Assembly: GCA_024036415.1 (NCBI GenBank)
Contig: JAMWET010005531.1
Location: 1-64,000, forward strand
DNA: 64,000 bases
Reading direction: 5' to 3'
DNA from: Prochilodus magdalenae
Lineage: Eukaryota; Chordata; Actinopteri; Characiformes; Prochilodontidae
This document shows positions 34,401-45,132 of this stretch, piece after piece. A model generated the notes under the pieces. The model was not told the origin of the DNA, made no database searches, and saw only the letters and a list, made by a program, of their open reading frames with translations. The position numbers were made by a program, and so were the translations under genes. The number at the start of each line of letters is the position of its first letter. Positions within the stretch are counted from its first letter, which is position 1.

Positions 34401-37311
34401 TGTTAAGTCGACAAGTCTGTGCAGCCCCTGCAGGAAACATGTTTTTCACTATGTACTCCTGTGAATACTCTCAGCGTGCTTGCTGATTTGATCTGATTCA
34501 CCCGCTTGTGGAAGGGTTCTGAAGCACAACAGGTTACAAATGTTTTCCACATGTTCCACACACCAGTATTTATGGCTTGAACTCTATAGTATTTGGTCTC
34601 ACATTATACACAACTTGTTTAGTTTAAATGCACAGATTTCCTAAAATAATCATAAACCATATTTGGATCCTGTTCTCTTTTTTGCACTTTGTTTGCTCCT
34701 CTGTCAGGGCAGACTCATAAACTAACATGATCCCCAGCCTGCAGCAGTAAGTAGTTTTTACAGAAAGGTAATAGGATGAAATGCCTGCAGTGTTGGACAT
34801 GTTAAAGAGTAAGTTTAAACTGTATAGTATCTGAAGCTCCCGTCTTTCCACTTTTAAACTCACCCCCTCTCTTCTAAACATGGCCCTGCAAAGTATGGGC
34901 ACACTAGATGCTGTTTTGTAACACTTGCCACTCACATCTCAGTGTAGGGTGTGTTTGCACTTTGTTTTTTACAGAAGAAACACTGGCCCTCCTTCTGAGA
35001 ATGGACATGGCACAAGCAACAGTGGGAAGAGCCAAGATGAGTATGTGAAAGATAATCACGTTTACACTTCAAAGGTCCATATAACTGCTCTAAAAAAGCA
35101 CAGTACTGAATGATGATGCAAAATACATTAATCAGGATGTGTCTCCTTTAATTTTTGCAGTCACCACTAAACTAAGCACTGCTTACATTTTCACCATATG
35201 TCCAAAAGTCTGTAGATACTTGATCATCCAATATGTTTTCTGAAACTAGGGGTATTAATAGGTAATTGGTTCACCCTTAGCTGCTGTAACACTTTTTGGG
35301 ACTAGATTTTGGATCATTGCTATGGAGATTTGATCATATCCAACATGAGCATTAGAGAGGTCAGGTACTGATGGATGATCAGTGCTGAATCCCATACACC
35401 ACATTTACTCATCTCCAAGATACTGAATGAAGCTCCATCACTCCAGTGAACACACCCCCCCATATCTGCAGCTGCTCCATAGTGTCCCATTCTATTAGCC
35501 ACACTTTTATAGAGGCTGAACAAGCTGTGTGCATTTGAACTCCTGTGGAATAGCGCTCTCACAGTGGTATTGCTTTAAATAGTTCTGAGCATGTGATGGG
35601 TGTGTATGTGTCATGGTGTGTAAACTAACCAGAAGTGTTATATCATGATTTTCGTTTGCTGATTGAGTAGCATATACATGCATGCTGCAACATATATAGT
35701 TATGCTTCAAGTATGTGGTTGCATTTTAAATTGCTAATTGATTTTCCATAATAACAAAATAAGATCCAAGCATTCGGCCCTCAGTGAAACATGCAAGGAG
35801 GTAGATTTTAATTGCATCTCACTTCACTCTGCCCTCTGCACAAATGTCAGAATGTAAGAATGTTAACGGCTCGAGCAAGAAGGAGAGGAAGCAGCATAAC
35901 TATCTACTGATGATTTCAGATAGCAATCATGACATTATTTATTTGGCAGAATTAATGCTTTATAAGATGTCCTCCTTTATTGCAGCAATGGAAACTCCAT
36001 GCTCATCTGGGTTCTACTGGTTGTGGGTCTGGGGTTGCTGCTGATACTGGTCAGCGTTGTAGCCCTCATGTGGAGGAAAAACAGCAGTGAGTATTCTCTT
36101 TATCATATTCCCTGCAGGCCTAAAGGCTTGGGTTAATGGCTATTACCAAATGTTCATGTTGTGCTTGTGTGTCATATTGTGTATTGTGAATGTTGCTTTA
36201 TCACAGAGCTACAAGTAGACAACTAATTTATCAGCAGTGAATACTCTGTATGATTTATTTCACACTGACAGAAGGGACTCAAACAGAGGCCGGAGAGATG
36301 GTCAATGATACTGCAGTTCACACAGTCAGTATTATCAGTGATGCATCTTAACACTTCTATGGGCTCTTTAGTTTAATTTCATTTCATTTAATTTCAAGTT
36401 CTTGTAAAATCACATGTGTGTCTGTGTGCGTGTGTGTGTGCGTGTGTGTGTCTGTGTGTGTGTGGTTGTGTGTAACAAGACACCTTTGCCTGAAAACTCT
36501 GTGACCTACAGTACTGTGATTCATAAAAAGAAAAAGGTAAGAGTTTATTTTGCACACACATCTGTATATGAGGGATGTAGACAAGGGAAGGCCTAGATTA
36601 GCCACAAGTCTAACCATTTAAATGCAGAAAGAGAATTTTAAACTGTATTTATTATTAGAATGGACTTTAAGTGCTCTCATTGTTTTATGACCAACCAAAG
36701 CCATTATGCTTTCTGCATTAATCCTTAAAGAATCATCTTCTTGCAAAAGTAGTGTCTGTGGCAAGGGGATAAATGTCTCAGTTAAAGGTGTTGATGGTTT
36801 GGTTTTCTTATATATGAATTCGTCATTCACTGGAAAAGGTAGGGTGATGACTGTACCGCTGTCAGTGGTAGTCCAAAGCCTGATGTTAAGCTACCCACTT
36901 TTTTCACAGCCCTACCCAAAAATGATTTCTGCCTACAACACTGCTGGATGTAAATGGTGTGTGATTATTGAAACATTAAGAGAGTAAATTATGTCCACAG
37001 CCTTCATCTGCAACAGGCGATGAAAATGACATGATCTACAGTAATGTATCCACCGCTGCCAAAAAGACAACTGTAAGTAAACTACACAAACAGCCACTTG
37101 ACAGCTTGTTGAAAGCTGTAGGTGTAAAAGGGAAAACATGAAGCTTTGGTGGAGGATCAACCTTGCTATGCACTTAGTTTAGATGGAGAAAGAGTGTTCA
37201 AAGGTGGTAGGAATGAGAGTCCTCCATTATTTCTAAAGCTGTCTTATTTTCCAGCTCTCTCCGGCAGTCACAGATGATGGAGTAATCTACAGCTCAGTGG
37301 TTGTCAAATAA
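31478..37311 (+). CDS. Gene B: CD300/CMRF35-like Ig receptor with three tyrosine motifs
   Basis: Coding exons are 31478-31538, 32824-33144, 33240-33542, 33638-33697, 33776-33824, 35986-36086, 36272-36324, 36480-36536, 37001-37072 and 37255-37311. They total 1,134 nt, 377 aa. The signal peptide starts at the first of two in-frame Met codons (MSFHSLMSSL); the same upstream Met is used in gene C. D1 (residues 21-127) has CFY, YWC, PSC and YYWCA. D2 (128-228) has CLYS, EWC, TCYT and WYWF. The stalk is on two small exons; without splicing at 33,698 the first would run into TAA. The transmembrane helix is LIWVLLVVGLGLLLILVSVV. Tail motifs are VTYSTV (ITIM), MIYSNV (ITIM-like, with YxN) and VIYSSV (ITIM). 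The exon at 36,480 uses an AAG acceptor after a GT tract. It is likely an inhibitory leukocyte receptor; ligand unknown. Confidence 0.88.
32240..32770. repeat. Dispersed fish repeat in gene B intron 1
   Basis: The stretch contains GGTGTGAGTGGGTCAGACACAGCAGTGCTGCTGGAGT and ends GGGGTCCTGATTATTGGTAAACAGGGTAAAGGAGTGATAAAG..CAGAGAAACAGATGGACTAC. The ending is shared with 53,500-53,670. It is non-coding and probably a non-autonomous transposon. Confidence 0.6.
34978..35113 (+). other. Orphan exon-like ORF in gene B intron 5
   Basis: A good acceptor (TTTGTTTTTTACAG) is followed by 45 open codons rich in polar residues (NGHGTSNSGKSQDEY, NHVYTSKVH) to a TGA. This looks like the cytoplasmic tail of a receptor, but the tyrosine lacks an ITIM context and the exon is not found in genes A or C. 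It lies upstream of the transmembrane exon, so inclusion would replace the membrane anchor. It may be a fragment of an unrelated gene or chance. Confidence 0.3.
35200..35590. repeat. Dispersed repeat in gene B intron 5
   Basis: The text CCATATGTCCAAAAGTCTGTAGATACTTGATCATCCAA through TGAAGCTCCATCACTCCAGTGAACACAC and TGGTATTGCTTT is the form of a widespread fish non-autonomous element. No protein is encoded. Confidence 0.5.
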
Positions 37312-37643
37312 GGTGAGGGAGCCTCAGAGTAAGAGTCAATATATACAATACATAATTAAAAGAAAGTATAAGGTACAAAAAAGCATAATAAGAACCTTAA
37401 CAAGAAGGGGCTAAAGTGTGATATATAAAGTGTGATATATACTAGCTTATTATATTATTATATCAATATTAGCTTATTAAGGGTGAGGTGGAGTAAAAAT
37501 AGAGTACACGTGTTACCACAACACAGAGAAAGCAGTGGCTTTATTATAGATTTAAAAACTGCAGCATTTGGGGCACATCTAAGAGCTTCTGGCAGTTTGT
37601 AAACTGTGTCAGTCTGATATGTGTTTGTCTGTTTTCATTTCAG

Positions 37644-37734
37644 GTGCATGTGTTTCTGGAAGTAATGCCTGGCTACATCTCTTACGAAGAACATAGTGCA
37701 ATTCAAGTGACATGCCAAGTGAATGTGTACTATA
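37644..37734 (+). other. Gene B 3' UTR terminal exon (start)
   Basis: The donor G|GTGAG lies one base after the stop at 37,311, and the acceptor TTTCATTTCAG precedes 37,644. The exon start GTGCATGTGTTTCTGGAAG parallels the gene A terminal exon at 22,055. A dispersed repeat follows at once. Confidence 0.5.
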
Positions 37735-37990
37735 CATTATATCATCGCTGTCCAATGAAAAACCAGTATCTCCAAAATGGCAACTTTACAGGAGAGGCCA
37801 AAAACCTTATTCAATTTTAATGTAAGTCAATGGAACCAGACGTCCTTCCGAGCACTTCTGGGCCACTTTAAGTTGGTCTGTTCATCATTCAAACCTCACC
37901 AAGTCTAAACAGCAGCGGCTGTTTTCAAATGATGCATAAAAGTCAAAATGGACAAAAATGGAGATACATGTTTTTCATTGGAATTATAAC
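37735..37990. repeat. Dispersed repeat near the gene B 3' end
   Basis: ATATCATCGCTGTCCAATGAAAAACCAGTATCTCCAAAATGGCAACTTTACAGGAGAGG occurs here. Its reverse complement, slightly diverged, occurs at 57,860-57,930. The other end carries AAAATGGAGATACATGTTTTTCATTGGA, giving internal inverted symmetry. Such paired ends suggest a MITE-like DNA element. Confidence 0.6.
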
Positions 37991-38212
37991 TTCCTGTTTG
38001 TTTATTACTTGTTTCTACATGTGAAACGCCCTGCAGAAGTACCTTCAGACGCCCTGAATTTAAACATACAAACTGAAAGTATAGACTGAAATCTGATTAA
38101 CACAGTACTTCACTTACTTACAGCATTTCACGTTTTCCATAAATACATAACCAAACTGTCTCGCAACCCCCTTCATCTGCATACAGGTCTTCAGTAAGGT
38201 TCTGCAAACGTG

Positions 38213-38535
38213 TGTAACAGTCAAATCTAAGCTGTGCCTTTAAGAGGGGGGCATTGTATTTGCATGTTCCAGTGTCGCCTCGGCAGAAGAAGAGAGCAGA
38301 GTGGAGAAGAGAGTTGGTGATAAGTGGCTCTCCTACCCTTCTCGTTTTTGTTATACTCTCTGTAACGCTTGAGGTTAGCTACAGCCCAACTTATGTGTAA
38401 GTGGACTGTTGTGGCCGGGAGACATGTTTCAGTGTAGTAACCGGGAATAAACGTGTTGTTGGAGTACCCGCACTACGTCTGTGTCGCAAGTGCTTCAGCT
38501 GGGCTCTCCCCCATTATCCGGGCCGAAGCGTTACA
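38213..38535 (+). repeat. 5' LTR of the gypsy element
   Basis: It is identical by eye to the 3' LTR over nearly all of its length, but lacks 26 bases present at about 45,071-45,096 of the 3' copy (the stretch with CCTCTCCTCGTGACTACCCC). It contains an AATAAA within CCGGGAATAAACG. Confidence 0.92.
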
Positions 38536-38537
38536 AG

Positions 38538-38550
38538 TGGCGCCCGAACA
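38538..38550 (+). other. Primer-binding site
   Basis: TGGCGCCCGAACA begins two bases after the LTR end. These 13 bases equal the start of the tRNA-Lys-complementary site known from lentiviruses, after which the match stops. It therefore probably primes from a tRNA whose acceptor end is GTTCGGGCGCCA. Confidence 0.7.
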
Positions 38551-39520
38551 TCTATCTCTGGACCACGGATCGATCTGCCAGCGAATATTCAAGCTGAGAA
38601 TTCTGCGTGAGACCAGTTAAGTACTGTAGGTACTGAAGAAAAATTAAAATTAAAGACTGTGAGCCGCGCCATTGCCGCTAGCTACAAGCTGCTGCTGCTC
38701 GGCTACGTTCAGCGCTTTTCCGTCTACGTTAGCTAACTTCGACTCGTTTTGACTGTGGGCCGAATCATTTATACTAGCACGGCCGGTGTATTTTTTTGGG
38801 CCGAGTTTTGCTGCTGTTCGGTTGCCGCGAAGCAAGCGGGCGACGGTTATTTTGCGCGCGAGGCGGCCGGTGTGGTCGCGGATGAAACTTTTCCCTGTGT
38901 GCGAGTGTGTGCTGCGGAGTTTTGCTGCTTGAACTGGACAGGCATCAGATGCTGATTCTCAGTGACCGGGTGGGCGATTTCGCTTAACTTTTCTGTCTAC
39001 TGCGACCCTTCAGTAGCTGTGCAGCGGCTGCGAGGACCCATTTCTTTCTCTCCTCCCCCGCTCTGCCCCCCCCTTTCTCGCTGGATGTTTTTTTACTCTG
39101 TGCGCGTTCACCACCAGGAACTGAACACGTGAACGCAGTTGTGTTTTTTTTCCAGCACCGTTTTTGGCTTCAGTTCTCACAGAGGTGAACTTACGTTAAA
39201 AAAAAAAAAAAAAATCGCTAGTTGAACTGAACTGATCTGAGGGGAACTAACTGTATACAGTCTTTGTTTAAAAAAAACTTTATGTACATTTGAGCACTGT
39301 GTTTTGAGTTGCATTTCCCATATAGCAGTTAAGGGTGGTATTAATTTATTACTATAGCCAGGTTGCTATTGGGTGAACTGCTTATTTTCAAATTGTTATT
39401 GGATGTTTTCAACTGGGGTTTGACAAACACAGGCTGTTTTTGGTTGGCTACATTTGATTTCTGCCTTGATGCTATAGTGCACTGCATACTTTCTGTTTTT
39501 GTTTTGCTTGTCTATGCAAA

Positions 39521-40724
39521 ATGTTTAACCTATCTGACTCACAGACTGACTTACCTGACTTGGAGCCTACAGCCAGACAGAATCTGATTCAGAGACCTGA
39601 GGTTGGGTTGGCAGACCAAGTGCGTGTACTGCAGGATGAGGTAAAATTCCTTCACGAATGTCTGAACAACTCACTTACGCTGCAGAAAACCTTGCTCGAA
39701 CAATGGAGCCAGGCCAGTAGCATAGCTACAGCCAACCCGGTCGCTCACCATACTCATGTAGACCAAGTCACTTCCTCAACTCCTTGTTCATCTAGCTTAC
39801 CCAGACGTGATTCAGCGGCCAGGATGACGGCCCAGGTACCACTGTCTGACAGCAGTTCTTCTTTTCTTACAACCAACTCTGTAGATTTCAGCAGCACTTC
39901 TAGAATTATTGCTTCTGTTCTACACCAGTCGAAATTGGAGCCTCCTGTTTGCAGGGGATGGCAAAGTTCAGCCAGATGAGTGGCTTCAGTCCATGAACAC
40001 TTATAGAACTTCTTTTGACTTAACGGATGCACAGATTTTCCTCGAGCTGCCACGTTTTCTGTCCAAAGAGCCAAAGAAGTGGTTCACTGTCCTAAGAACA
40101 CACATAGTCACTTGGGCACAGTTTTGTGACCTATTTAAAAAGGTCTTTTTGCCATCGGACAACCAAGAGCGGGTTATGAGAAGCATTCTTGATCGTGTTC
40201 AGGCACCTGAAGAACCACTTCCTACATTTGTGGCACACATGCTTAGTGAGTTTAATAAATTACGAAATCCCCCTCCTGAGCAGGAACAGATTGATCTTAT
40301 TTGCAAACACACACTGGAGAGATATAGAGTGGCGCTCTACGGCACACCCATTATTTCAGTTATGGACCTTCTCTTGCATGCTCATGAGCTTCATTCTGCT
40401 CTTGGCCCAAGTGGCTGCCATAGTCTGTCTGTCAAAAAGAGAAATGAGGCTACCAATGAAACATACTGTTTTAAATGCTCCCTGCCTGGGTTCACCTCTC
40501 GTACCTGCCCACATTGCAATTCCTTCTCTCGGCAGAACGCTAATGGTGGCAGTGCCTCTGCTGTTCATGTTCCCAGCCCATCCAATTCTCAAGCCGTTTC
40601 TCCATCAGAGAATGACCCTTCGGAAGCAGATAGAGCTGGTGGCAGGAGATCCACAGGCAGGCAGCGGGGAAACCTAAGAGGAGGGAGGACGTTCTTCAGA
40701 GGCACCCCTCCCTCCAGGACATAG
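39521..40724 (+). pseudogene. gag: Gypsy gag, one frame break
   Basis: The first frame (39,521-39,979) encodes an acidic N-terminus with a coiled-coil-like stretch (LADQVRVLQDEVKFLHECL) and a Ser-rich region. The second frame (from about 39,909 to the TAG at 40,722) encodes the capsid-like core (DEWLQSMNTYRTSF, WAQFCDLFKKVFLP, MLSEFNKLRNPP) and an RG-rich tail. The switch occurs near the T run at 39,948-39,950, consistent with a single-base indel. A Cys motif CFKC-x9-CPHC stands where a CCHC knuckle is expected, with no His at the usual position. The structural protein cannot be made from this copy unless ribosomes shift or the base is a sequencing error. Confidence 0.8.
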
Positions 40725-40726
40725 AC

Positions 40727-43700
40727 ATGCCTCATTCACAACTCGCAGCCCCATCAGACCAGGCTTACCTAGGACATGTGGAAGATGTTACTTCAGAAGT
40801 TTTTTGGAACACTCCTTTCAGAATTAAAGTGAACTTCATGGGAACAGCTCTTGCTGCCACGTTAGATACTGGTGCTTCTTTATCTGCTGTGCAAGCTAAC
40901 CTAGTCCCACATGATGGTTTCAGCATGTCAAAAACACAACCTTGGACAGCCCCTCCAATACAGTTAGCTGATGGTGCCTCCTGTCAACCATTAGGCGTAA
41001 CGTGGCTTACAATTGGTTTTCAGGGGAAGCGATTCTACCACAGATTTGTTGTAATTCCAAACTTATCTTCACCAATGATTCTCGGTATGGATTTCATGCA
41101 ACGTGCCTCAGTGAGTATCCACATCCCGTCTAGGACAGTGACCTGCAATGTTGACATCTCAGAAGCAGTTTTTGATTCAGATGAATTGACTGACTTAGCC
41201 TTTCAGGATAGTCACATGATGCCTTTTGAAGTCCCCTCTACTTTCAGTGAAAAGATCAAGAATGCCTCTGTTGATTCAAGAGAAAGTGTGAAGCTACTGG
41301 CATTATTAGAGGACTTCAGTGATCTGTTTGATGGTCGGCTTGGCCACACATCTTTAGCAGAGCATGTCATTGACACTGGCAATGCTAGGCCCATTAGCCT
41401 CCCACCGTATCGCACATCACCTGAAAAAAAACAAATAATCGAGGACCAAATACAAATGATGCTTAAGGAGGGAATTATTGAACCTTCTTGTGGCCCATGG
41501 GCTGCCCCTGTTGTTATTGTGAAAAAGCCTTGTGGTGAGCCAAGGTTCTGCGTTGATTACAGGGGTCTGAACCAGCTCACTGTCAGAGACTCTTATCCCC
41601 TCCCAAGGGTGGATGAATCACTTGATTTTTTGTCCCGGGGAAAATTTCTCTCTACCATTGACCTAGCACGTGGGTACTGGCAGGTGGCAGTGGAAGAGGG
41701 TTCAAGGCCTAAGACTGCTTTCATCTCACACTGTGGGCTGTACCAGTTCAGGGTCCTCCCTTTTGGTTTGAGCAATGCACCTGCGACTTTTCAAAGGCTT
41801 ATGAATACAGTTCTGGCTGGCCTTATTTACAAAATTTGTGCAGTGTATCTTGATGACATCGTCATTGCTTCACCAACTTTCGAACAGCATTTGAAAGACC
41901 TCGGTGCAGTCTTTGCTCGACTACGGTCTGCTGGCTTATCACTTAAACTGAGCAAGTGCCAGTTTTGCAGGAGTGAACTTCTTTTTCTTGGCTACCGAGT
42001 CCGGCCAGATGGCATTCTGCCAGATCCCTCCAAGGTTAGTGCTGTGGTGGAGTTCAAAACCCCAAGAAACGTGAAGGAGGTCAGACAGTTTTTGGGTTTG
42101 TCAAGTTACTATCGTCGATTTATCCCAGACTATGCTCAGCTAGCTGAACCACTGTTTGCGCTCACAAGGAACGATGTGCCTTTCCACTGGGACCATGATT
42201 GCCAGTCTGCCATGGCATCACTTAAGAAATGCCTAACGACTGCACCTGTGCTAAGATTTCCCGACTTCTCGTGCCCATTTTTCATTCATACTGATGCCTG
42301 CGATGCTGGCCTAGGCGCTGCCTTGATGCAGAAGGATCAGGAAGGTCGAGACGTCGCTGTGGCTTATGCAAGCCGTGCATTGCACAAAGCTGAAAAGCCT
42401 TATTCAACCCCAGAAAAAGAGTGCTTGGCTGTAATATGGGCTCTGGAACATTTCAGACCATATATTGAGGGCCTGCATGTGACTGTTTTCAGCGACCAGA
42501 GTAGCTTGAGATGGCTAATGTCTCGTCCTAATCCTACTGGCCGACTTGCCAGATGGTCCCTTAGGTTGCAGGACTTTGATTTCAGCATTGTGCATAAGCC
42601 AGGAGTCCGTAATAAAGTTCCCGATGCACTCTCTCGCAACCCGATGCCCACTGATGATACACCATTGGAGATCCTCCCTGACTATGCCATTATAGCAGGT
42701 CTCGACCTCCGTGCCCTGCCCCCAGTGCTGTTACAAGACCGTTGCCATTTGAGACAGCTACAGCTGAATGACCCTGAGACTGGCACCCTGCTGCGTGAAC
42801 TAGAGAGCCCTTCTGAGGATGAGAGGAATGAGGTGGATCCTCAGTATGTCGAGCAGGATGGTCTGTTGTATTTTCTTGACCCTAAATCCCAATGCGGGTT
42901 GCATCCAATGAAACAACTGAAGCTGTATGCACCGACTGCCATTAGGGGCACATTGCTCAGGTACTACCATGATCATGCAACTGCTGGACACCTGGGTGTC
43001 ACCAAGACTTTAGCACGCCTGAGGCTCAGGTTCTTCTGGCCAAAGATGGCCTTTGACATAAAGAGGTATGTCAGATCCTGCACGGTCTGCCAGCTCACAA
43101 AACCAAGTCAGAGGAAGCCTGCTGGTCTCATGATCCCAATCAGCCCCCAGAGACCTTGGGAATATGTTGGTGTTGACTTTGTGGGTCCTCTGCCACGCAC
43201 ATCTTGTGGAAATGCCCACATAATTGTATTTGTGGATTATTTCTCAAAATGGGTGGAAATAAGTGCTGTGAGAGAGGCTACAGCCCAGGTTGCATCCAGT
43301 AAGTTTCTGAGTGAAGTCTTTGCACGCCATGGTGCCCCCAGTTACCTCATCTCTGATAGAGGTTCACCCTTCATAAGTGAGCTCTTCGAGCATGTGCTGT
43401 TTACTCTTGGTTCAGAACACAGGCTTACAACAGCATATCATCCCCAGACAAATGCAACTGAGCGGGTTAATCGCACGCTGAAAACAGCTATTCGTGCTTA
43501 TGTGGGAGACAAACACTCCTCTTGGGATAAGTATATCCCTGAGATCTGCTTTGCCTTGCGGACGGCAACGCATGAAAGCACAGGTCTCAGTCCGTCAATG
43601 ATGATCTATGGTCGAGAGATGGAGTCCCCGCTTGATCTCATTACTCAGCCTGCTTGTAAGGGAACTGAGGACCCAGAGATACCATACCAGGAGGGGTTGA

Positions 43701-44401
43701 GAACATCGCTCAAGGAGGCGCACGATCATGCCAGGGCAGCTTTGGTAGCAAGCCAAAAACGGCGTAAACACTACTATGACCTGAGGCGACGACCAGTAGA
43801 ATACCAGCTGGAGGATCTGGTTAGGGTCAAGACTCATCCAAGGTCAGATGCAGTTGCAAACTTCACGGCTAAGCTAGCCCCAGTGTACAGCGGTCCATAT
43901 CGCATTATTGAGAAGCTTTCGGATGTGACATATAGGCTTGGAAAGGTGGATACAGGTGAAGATGTGGGTGTGTTTCATGTTGTGAACCTGCAGCACTTTC
44001 ACACGTGGGACACTGCGACCACTAGCAGGACATCCCTGCCTCATACAGAGGTCCCTCAGTCCAGGGGAGCGGAGGACAATTTCATACCCGACCCCGACAG
44101 TCCTGGCCCCGTTTACACTGAACCGCCACCTAGCCTTGCTGACTTGTTCCTTGACCACGACTTGTCTGACCATGACTGTAACTCTGCTGACTTGACCTCA
44201 AATGACACCACGGAAGAGACTAACGCCCCAAATCTTTTGCACACAGAGCAGTATGATGACTCTTTGATGATCTCTGACATTGTTCCTGACACGTTCTGTC
44301 GGTATAACTTGAGACCTAGATGCATTCCTAGAGTGACATCAGGGTGGTCAACAAGCAGGTGGACCAACCCTTACCATACTGAGAGAATTGACCTAAAATA
44401 G
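40727..44401 (+). CDS. pol: Gypsy pol polyprotein: protease, RT, RNase H, integrase
   Basis: This is a 1,224-codon open frame. Landmarks with approximate residue positions are aspartic protease LDTGAS (46-51), reverse transcriptase FCVDYRGLNQL (270) and catalytic YLDDIV (374), and RNase H FIHTDACDAGLGAAL (520). The integrase zinc-binding HDHATAGH and CTVCQ segment is at 747-787. The integrase core shows VGVDFVGP, ISDRGSPF and NATERVNRTLK (about 817, 878, 910), supplying D, D and E. A GPYRI module follows near 1,055. No chromodomain is seen after it. The first Met lies 2 bases after the gag stop in the -1 frame relative to gag, so expression by frameshifting or reinitiation is possible. All catalytic residues are present. 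Confidence 0.93.
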   Translation: MPHSQLAAPSDQAYLGHVEDVTSEVFWNTPFRIKVNFMGTALAATLDTGASLSAVQANLVPHDGFSMSKTQPWTAPPIQLADGASCQPLGVTWLTIGFQGKRFYHRFVVIPNLSSPMILGMDFMQRASVSIHIPSRTVTCNVDISEAVFDSDELTDLAFQDSHMMPFEVPSTFSEKIKNASVDSRESVKLLALLEDFSDLFDGRLGHTSLAEHVIDTGNARPISLPPYRTSPEKKQIIEDQIQMMLKEGIIEPSCGPWAAPVVIVKKPCGEPRFCVDYRGLNQLTVRDSYPLPRVDESLDFLSRGKFLSTIDLARGYWQVAVEEGSRPKTAFISHCGLYQFRVLPFGLSNAPATFQRLMNTVLAGLIYKICAVYLDDIVIASPTFEQHLKDLGAVFARLRSAGLSLKLSKCQFCRSELLFLGYRVRPDGILPDPSKVSAVVEFKTPRNVKEVRQFLGLSSYYRRFIPDYAQLAEPLFALTRNDVPFHWDHDCQSAMASLKKCLTTAPVLRFPDFSCPFFIHTDACDAGLGAALMQKDQEGRDVAVAYASRALHKAEKPYSTPEKECLAVIWALEHFRPYIEGLHVTVFSDQSSLRWLMSRPNPTGRLARWSLRLQDFDFSIVHKPGVRNKVPDALSRNPMPTDDTPLEILPDYAIIAGLDLRALPPVLLQDRCHLRQLQLNDPETGTLLRELESPSEDERNEVDPQYVEQDGLLYFLDPKSQCGLHPMKQLKLYAPTAIRGTLLRYYHDHATAGHLGVTKTLARLRLRFFWPKMAFDIKRYVRSCTVCQLTKPSQRKPAGLMIPISPQRPWEYVGVDFVGPLPRTSCGNAHIIVFVDYFSKWVEISAVREATAQVASSKFLSEVFARHGAPSYLISDRGSPFISELFEHVLFTLGSEHRLTTAYHPQTNATERVNRTLKTAIRAYVGDKHSSWDKYIPEICFALRTATHESTGLSPSMMIYGREMESPLDLITQPACKGTEDPEIPYQEGLRTSLKEAHDHARAALVASQKRRKHYYDLRRRPVEYQLEDLVRVKTHPRSDAVANFTAKLAPVYSGPYRIIEKLSDVTYRLGKVDTGEDVGVFHVVNLQHFHTWDTATTSRTSLPHTEVPQSRGAEDNFIPDPDSPGPVYTEPPPSLADLFLDHDLSDHDCNSADLTSNDTTEETNAPNLLHTEQYDDSLMISDIVPDTFCRYNLRPRCIPRVTSGWSTSRWTNPYHTERIDLK

Positions 44402-44773
44402 TAATTGGGCAGTTTCTAAAAAAATATATATATATATGTATGGTGGTTGTTTAAATAGTGTTGCTATGTTCCTATATATCTGTTAATCCTGCCATATGCC
44501 AAGACATGTTTTGGTATGTTCTAAATATTATATCTTATATCTTCTAGAAAAGGGTACTATATTCTCACTTGAATTTACTTTGTATGTTATTTTCTGTCTT
44601 TAATGGCCTGTCTTTGTTTTTCTGTTTGTACTGATATGTATGCCAGTACTTACTGAATTTTACTGTTAACATATCCTGTGTCTGACAGCTTTTCAGCTTA
44701 ACCATGTATGGCGGTCTGAGAAGTTTATGTCTGTTTTCCAGTTTGTACGGCTGGGGACAGCCTTTGTCTTTCC

Positions 44774-45132
44774 AGGGGGAAAATGTAACAGTCAAATCTA
44801 AGCTGTGCCTTTAAGAGGGGGGCATTGTATTTGCATGTTCCAGTGTCGCCTCGGCAGAAGAAGAGAGCAGAGTGGAGAAGAGAGTTGGTGATAAGTGGCT
44901 CTCCTACCCTTCTCGTTTTTGTTATACTCTCTGTAACGCTTGAGGTTAGCTACAGCCCAACTTATGTGTAAGTGGACTGTTGTGGCCGGGAGACATGTTT
45001 CAGTGTAGTAACCGGGAATAAACGTGTTGTTGGAGTACCCGCACTACGTCTGTGTCGCAAGTGCTTCAGCTAACCCCTCTCCTCGTGACTACCCCGAAGG
45101 CTCTCCCCCATTATCCGGGCCGAAGCGTTACA
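44774..45132 (+). repeat. Polypurine tract and 3' LTR of the gypsy element
   Basis: AGGGGGAAAA at 44,774-44,783 directly precedes the LTR, as needed for plus-strand priming. The LTR runs from 44,784 to 45,132 and carries AATAAA at 45,017-45,022. The host duplication CGTG follows. Confidence 0.92.

Larger units (their letters stand above)
38213..45132 (+). mobile_element. Ty3/gypsy LTR retrotransposon, near-intact
   Basis: Two LTRs (38,213-38,535 and 44,784-45,132) start TGTAACAG and end CGTTACA. The host bases CGTG flank both sides as a 4-bp target-site duplication. A primer-binding site lies just inside the 5' LTR and a purine tract just before the 3' LTR. Gag and pol lie between, in the order protease, reverse transcriptase, RNase H, integrase. 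Pol is fully open, so the insertion is recent. One frame break in gag and a 26-bp difference between LTRs are the only visible damage. It lies about 0.9 kb downstream of the gene B stop. Confidence 0.95.

Noticed and set aside
36706..36987. 93-codon open frame in gene B intron
   Set aside because: It lies between two real exons, has no acceptor/donor pair in phase and no counterpart in genes A or C.
38401..38610. Open frame starting in the gypsy 5' LTR
   Set aside because: It spans the LTR and primer site and shows no gag-like features; chance frame.
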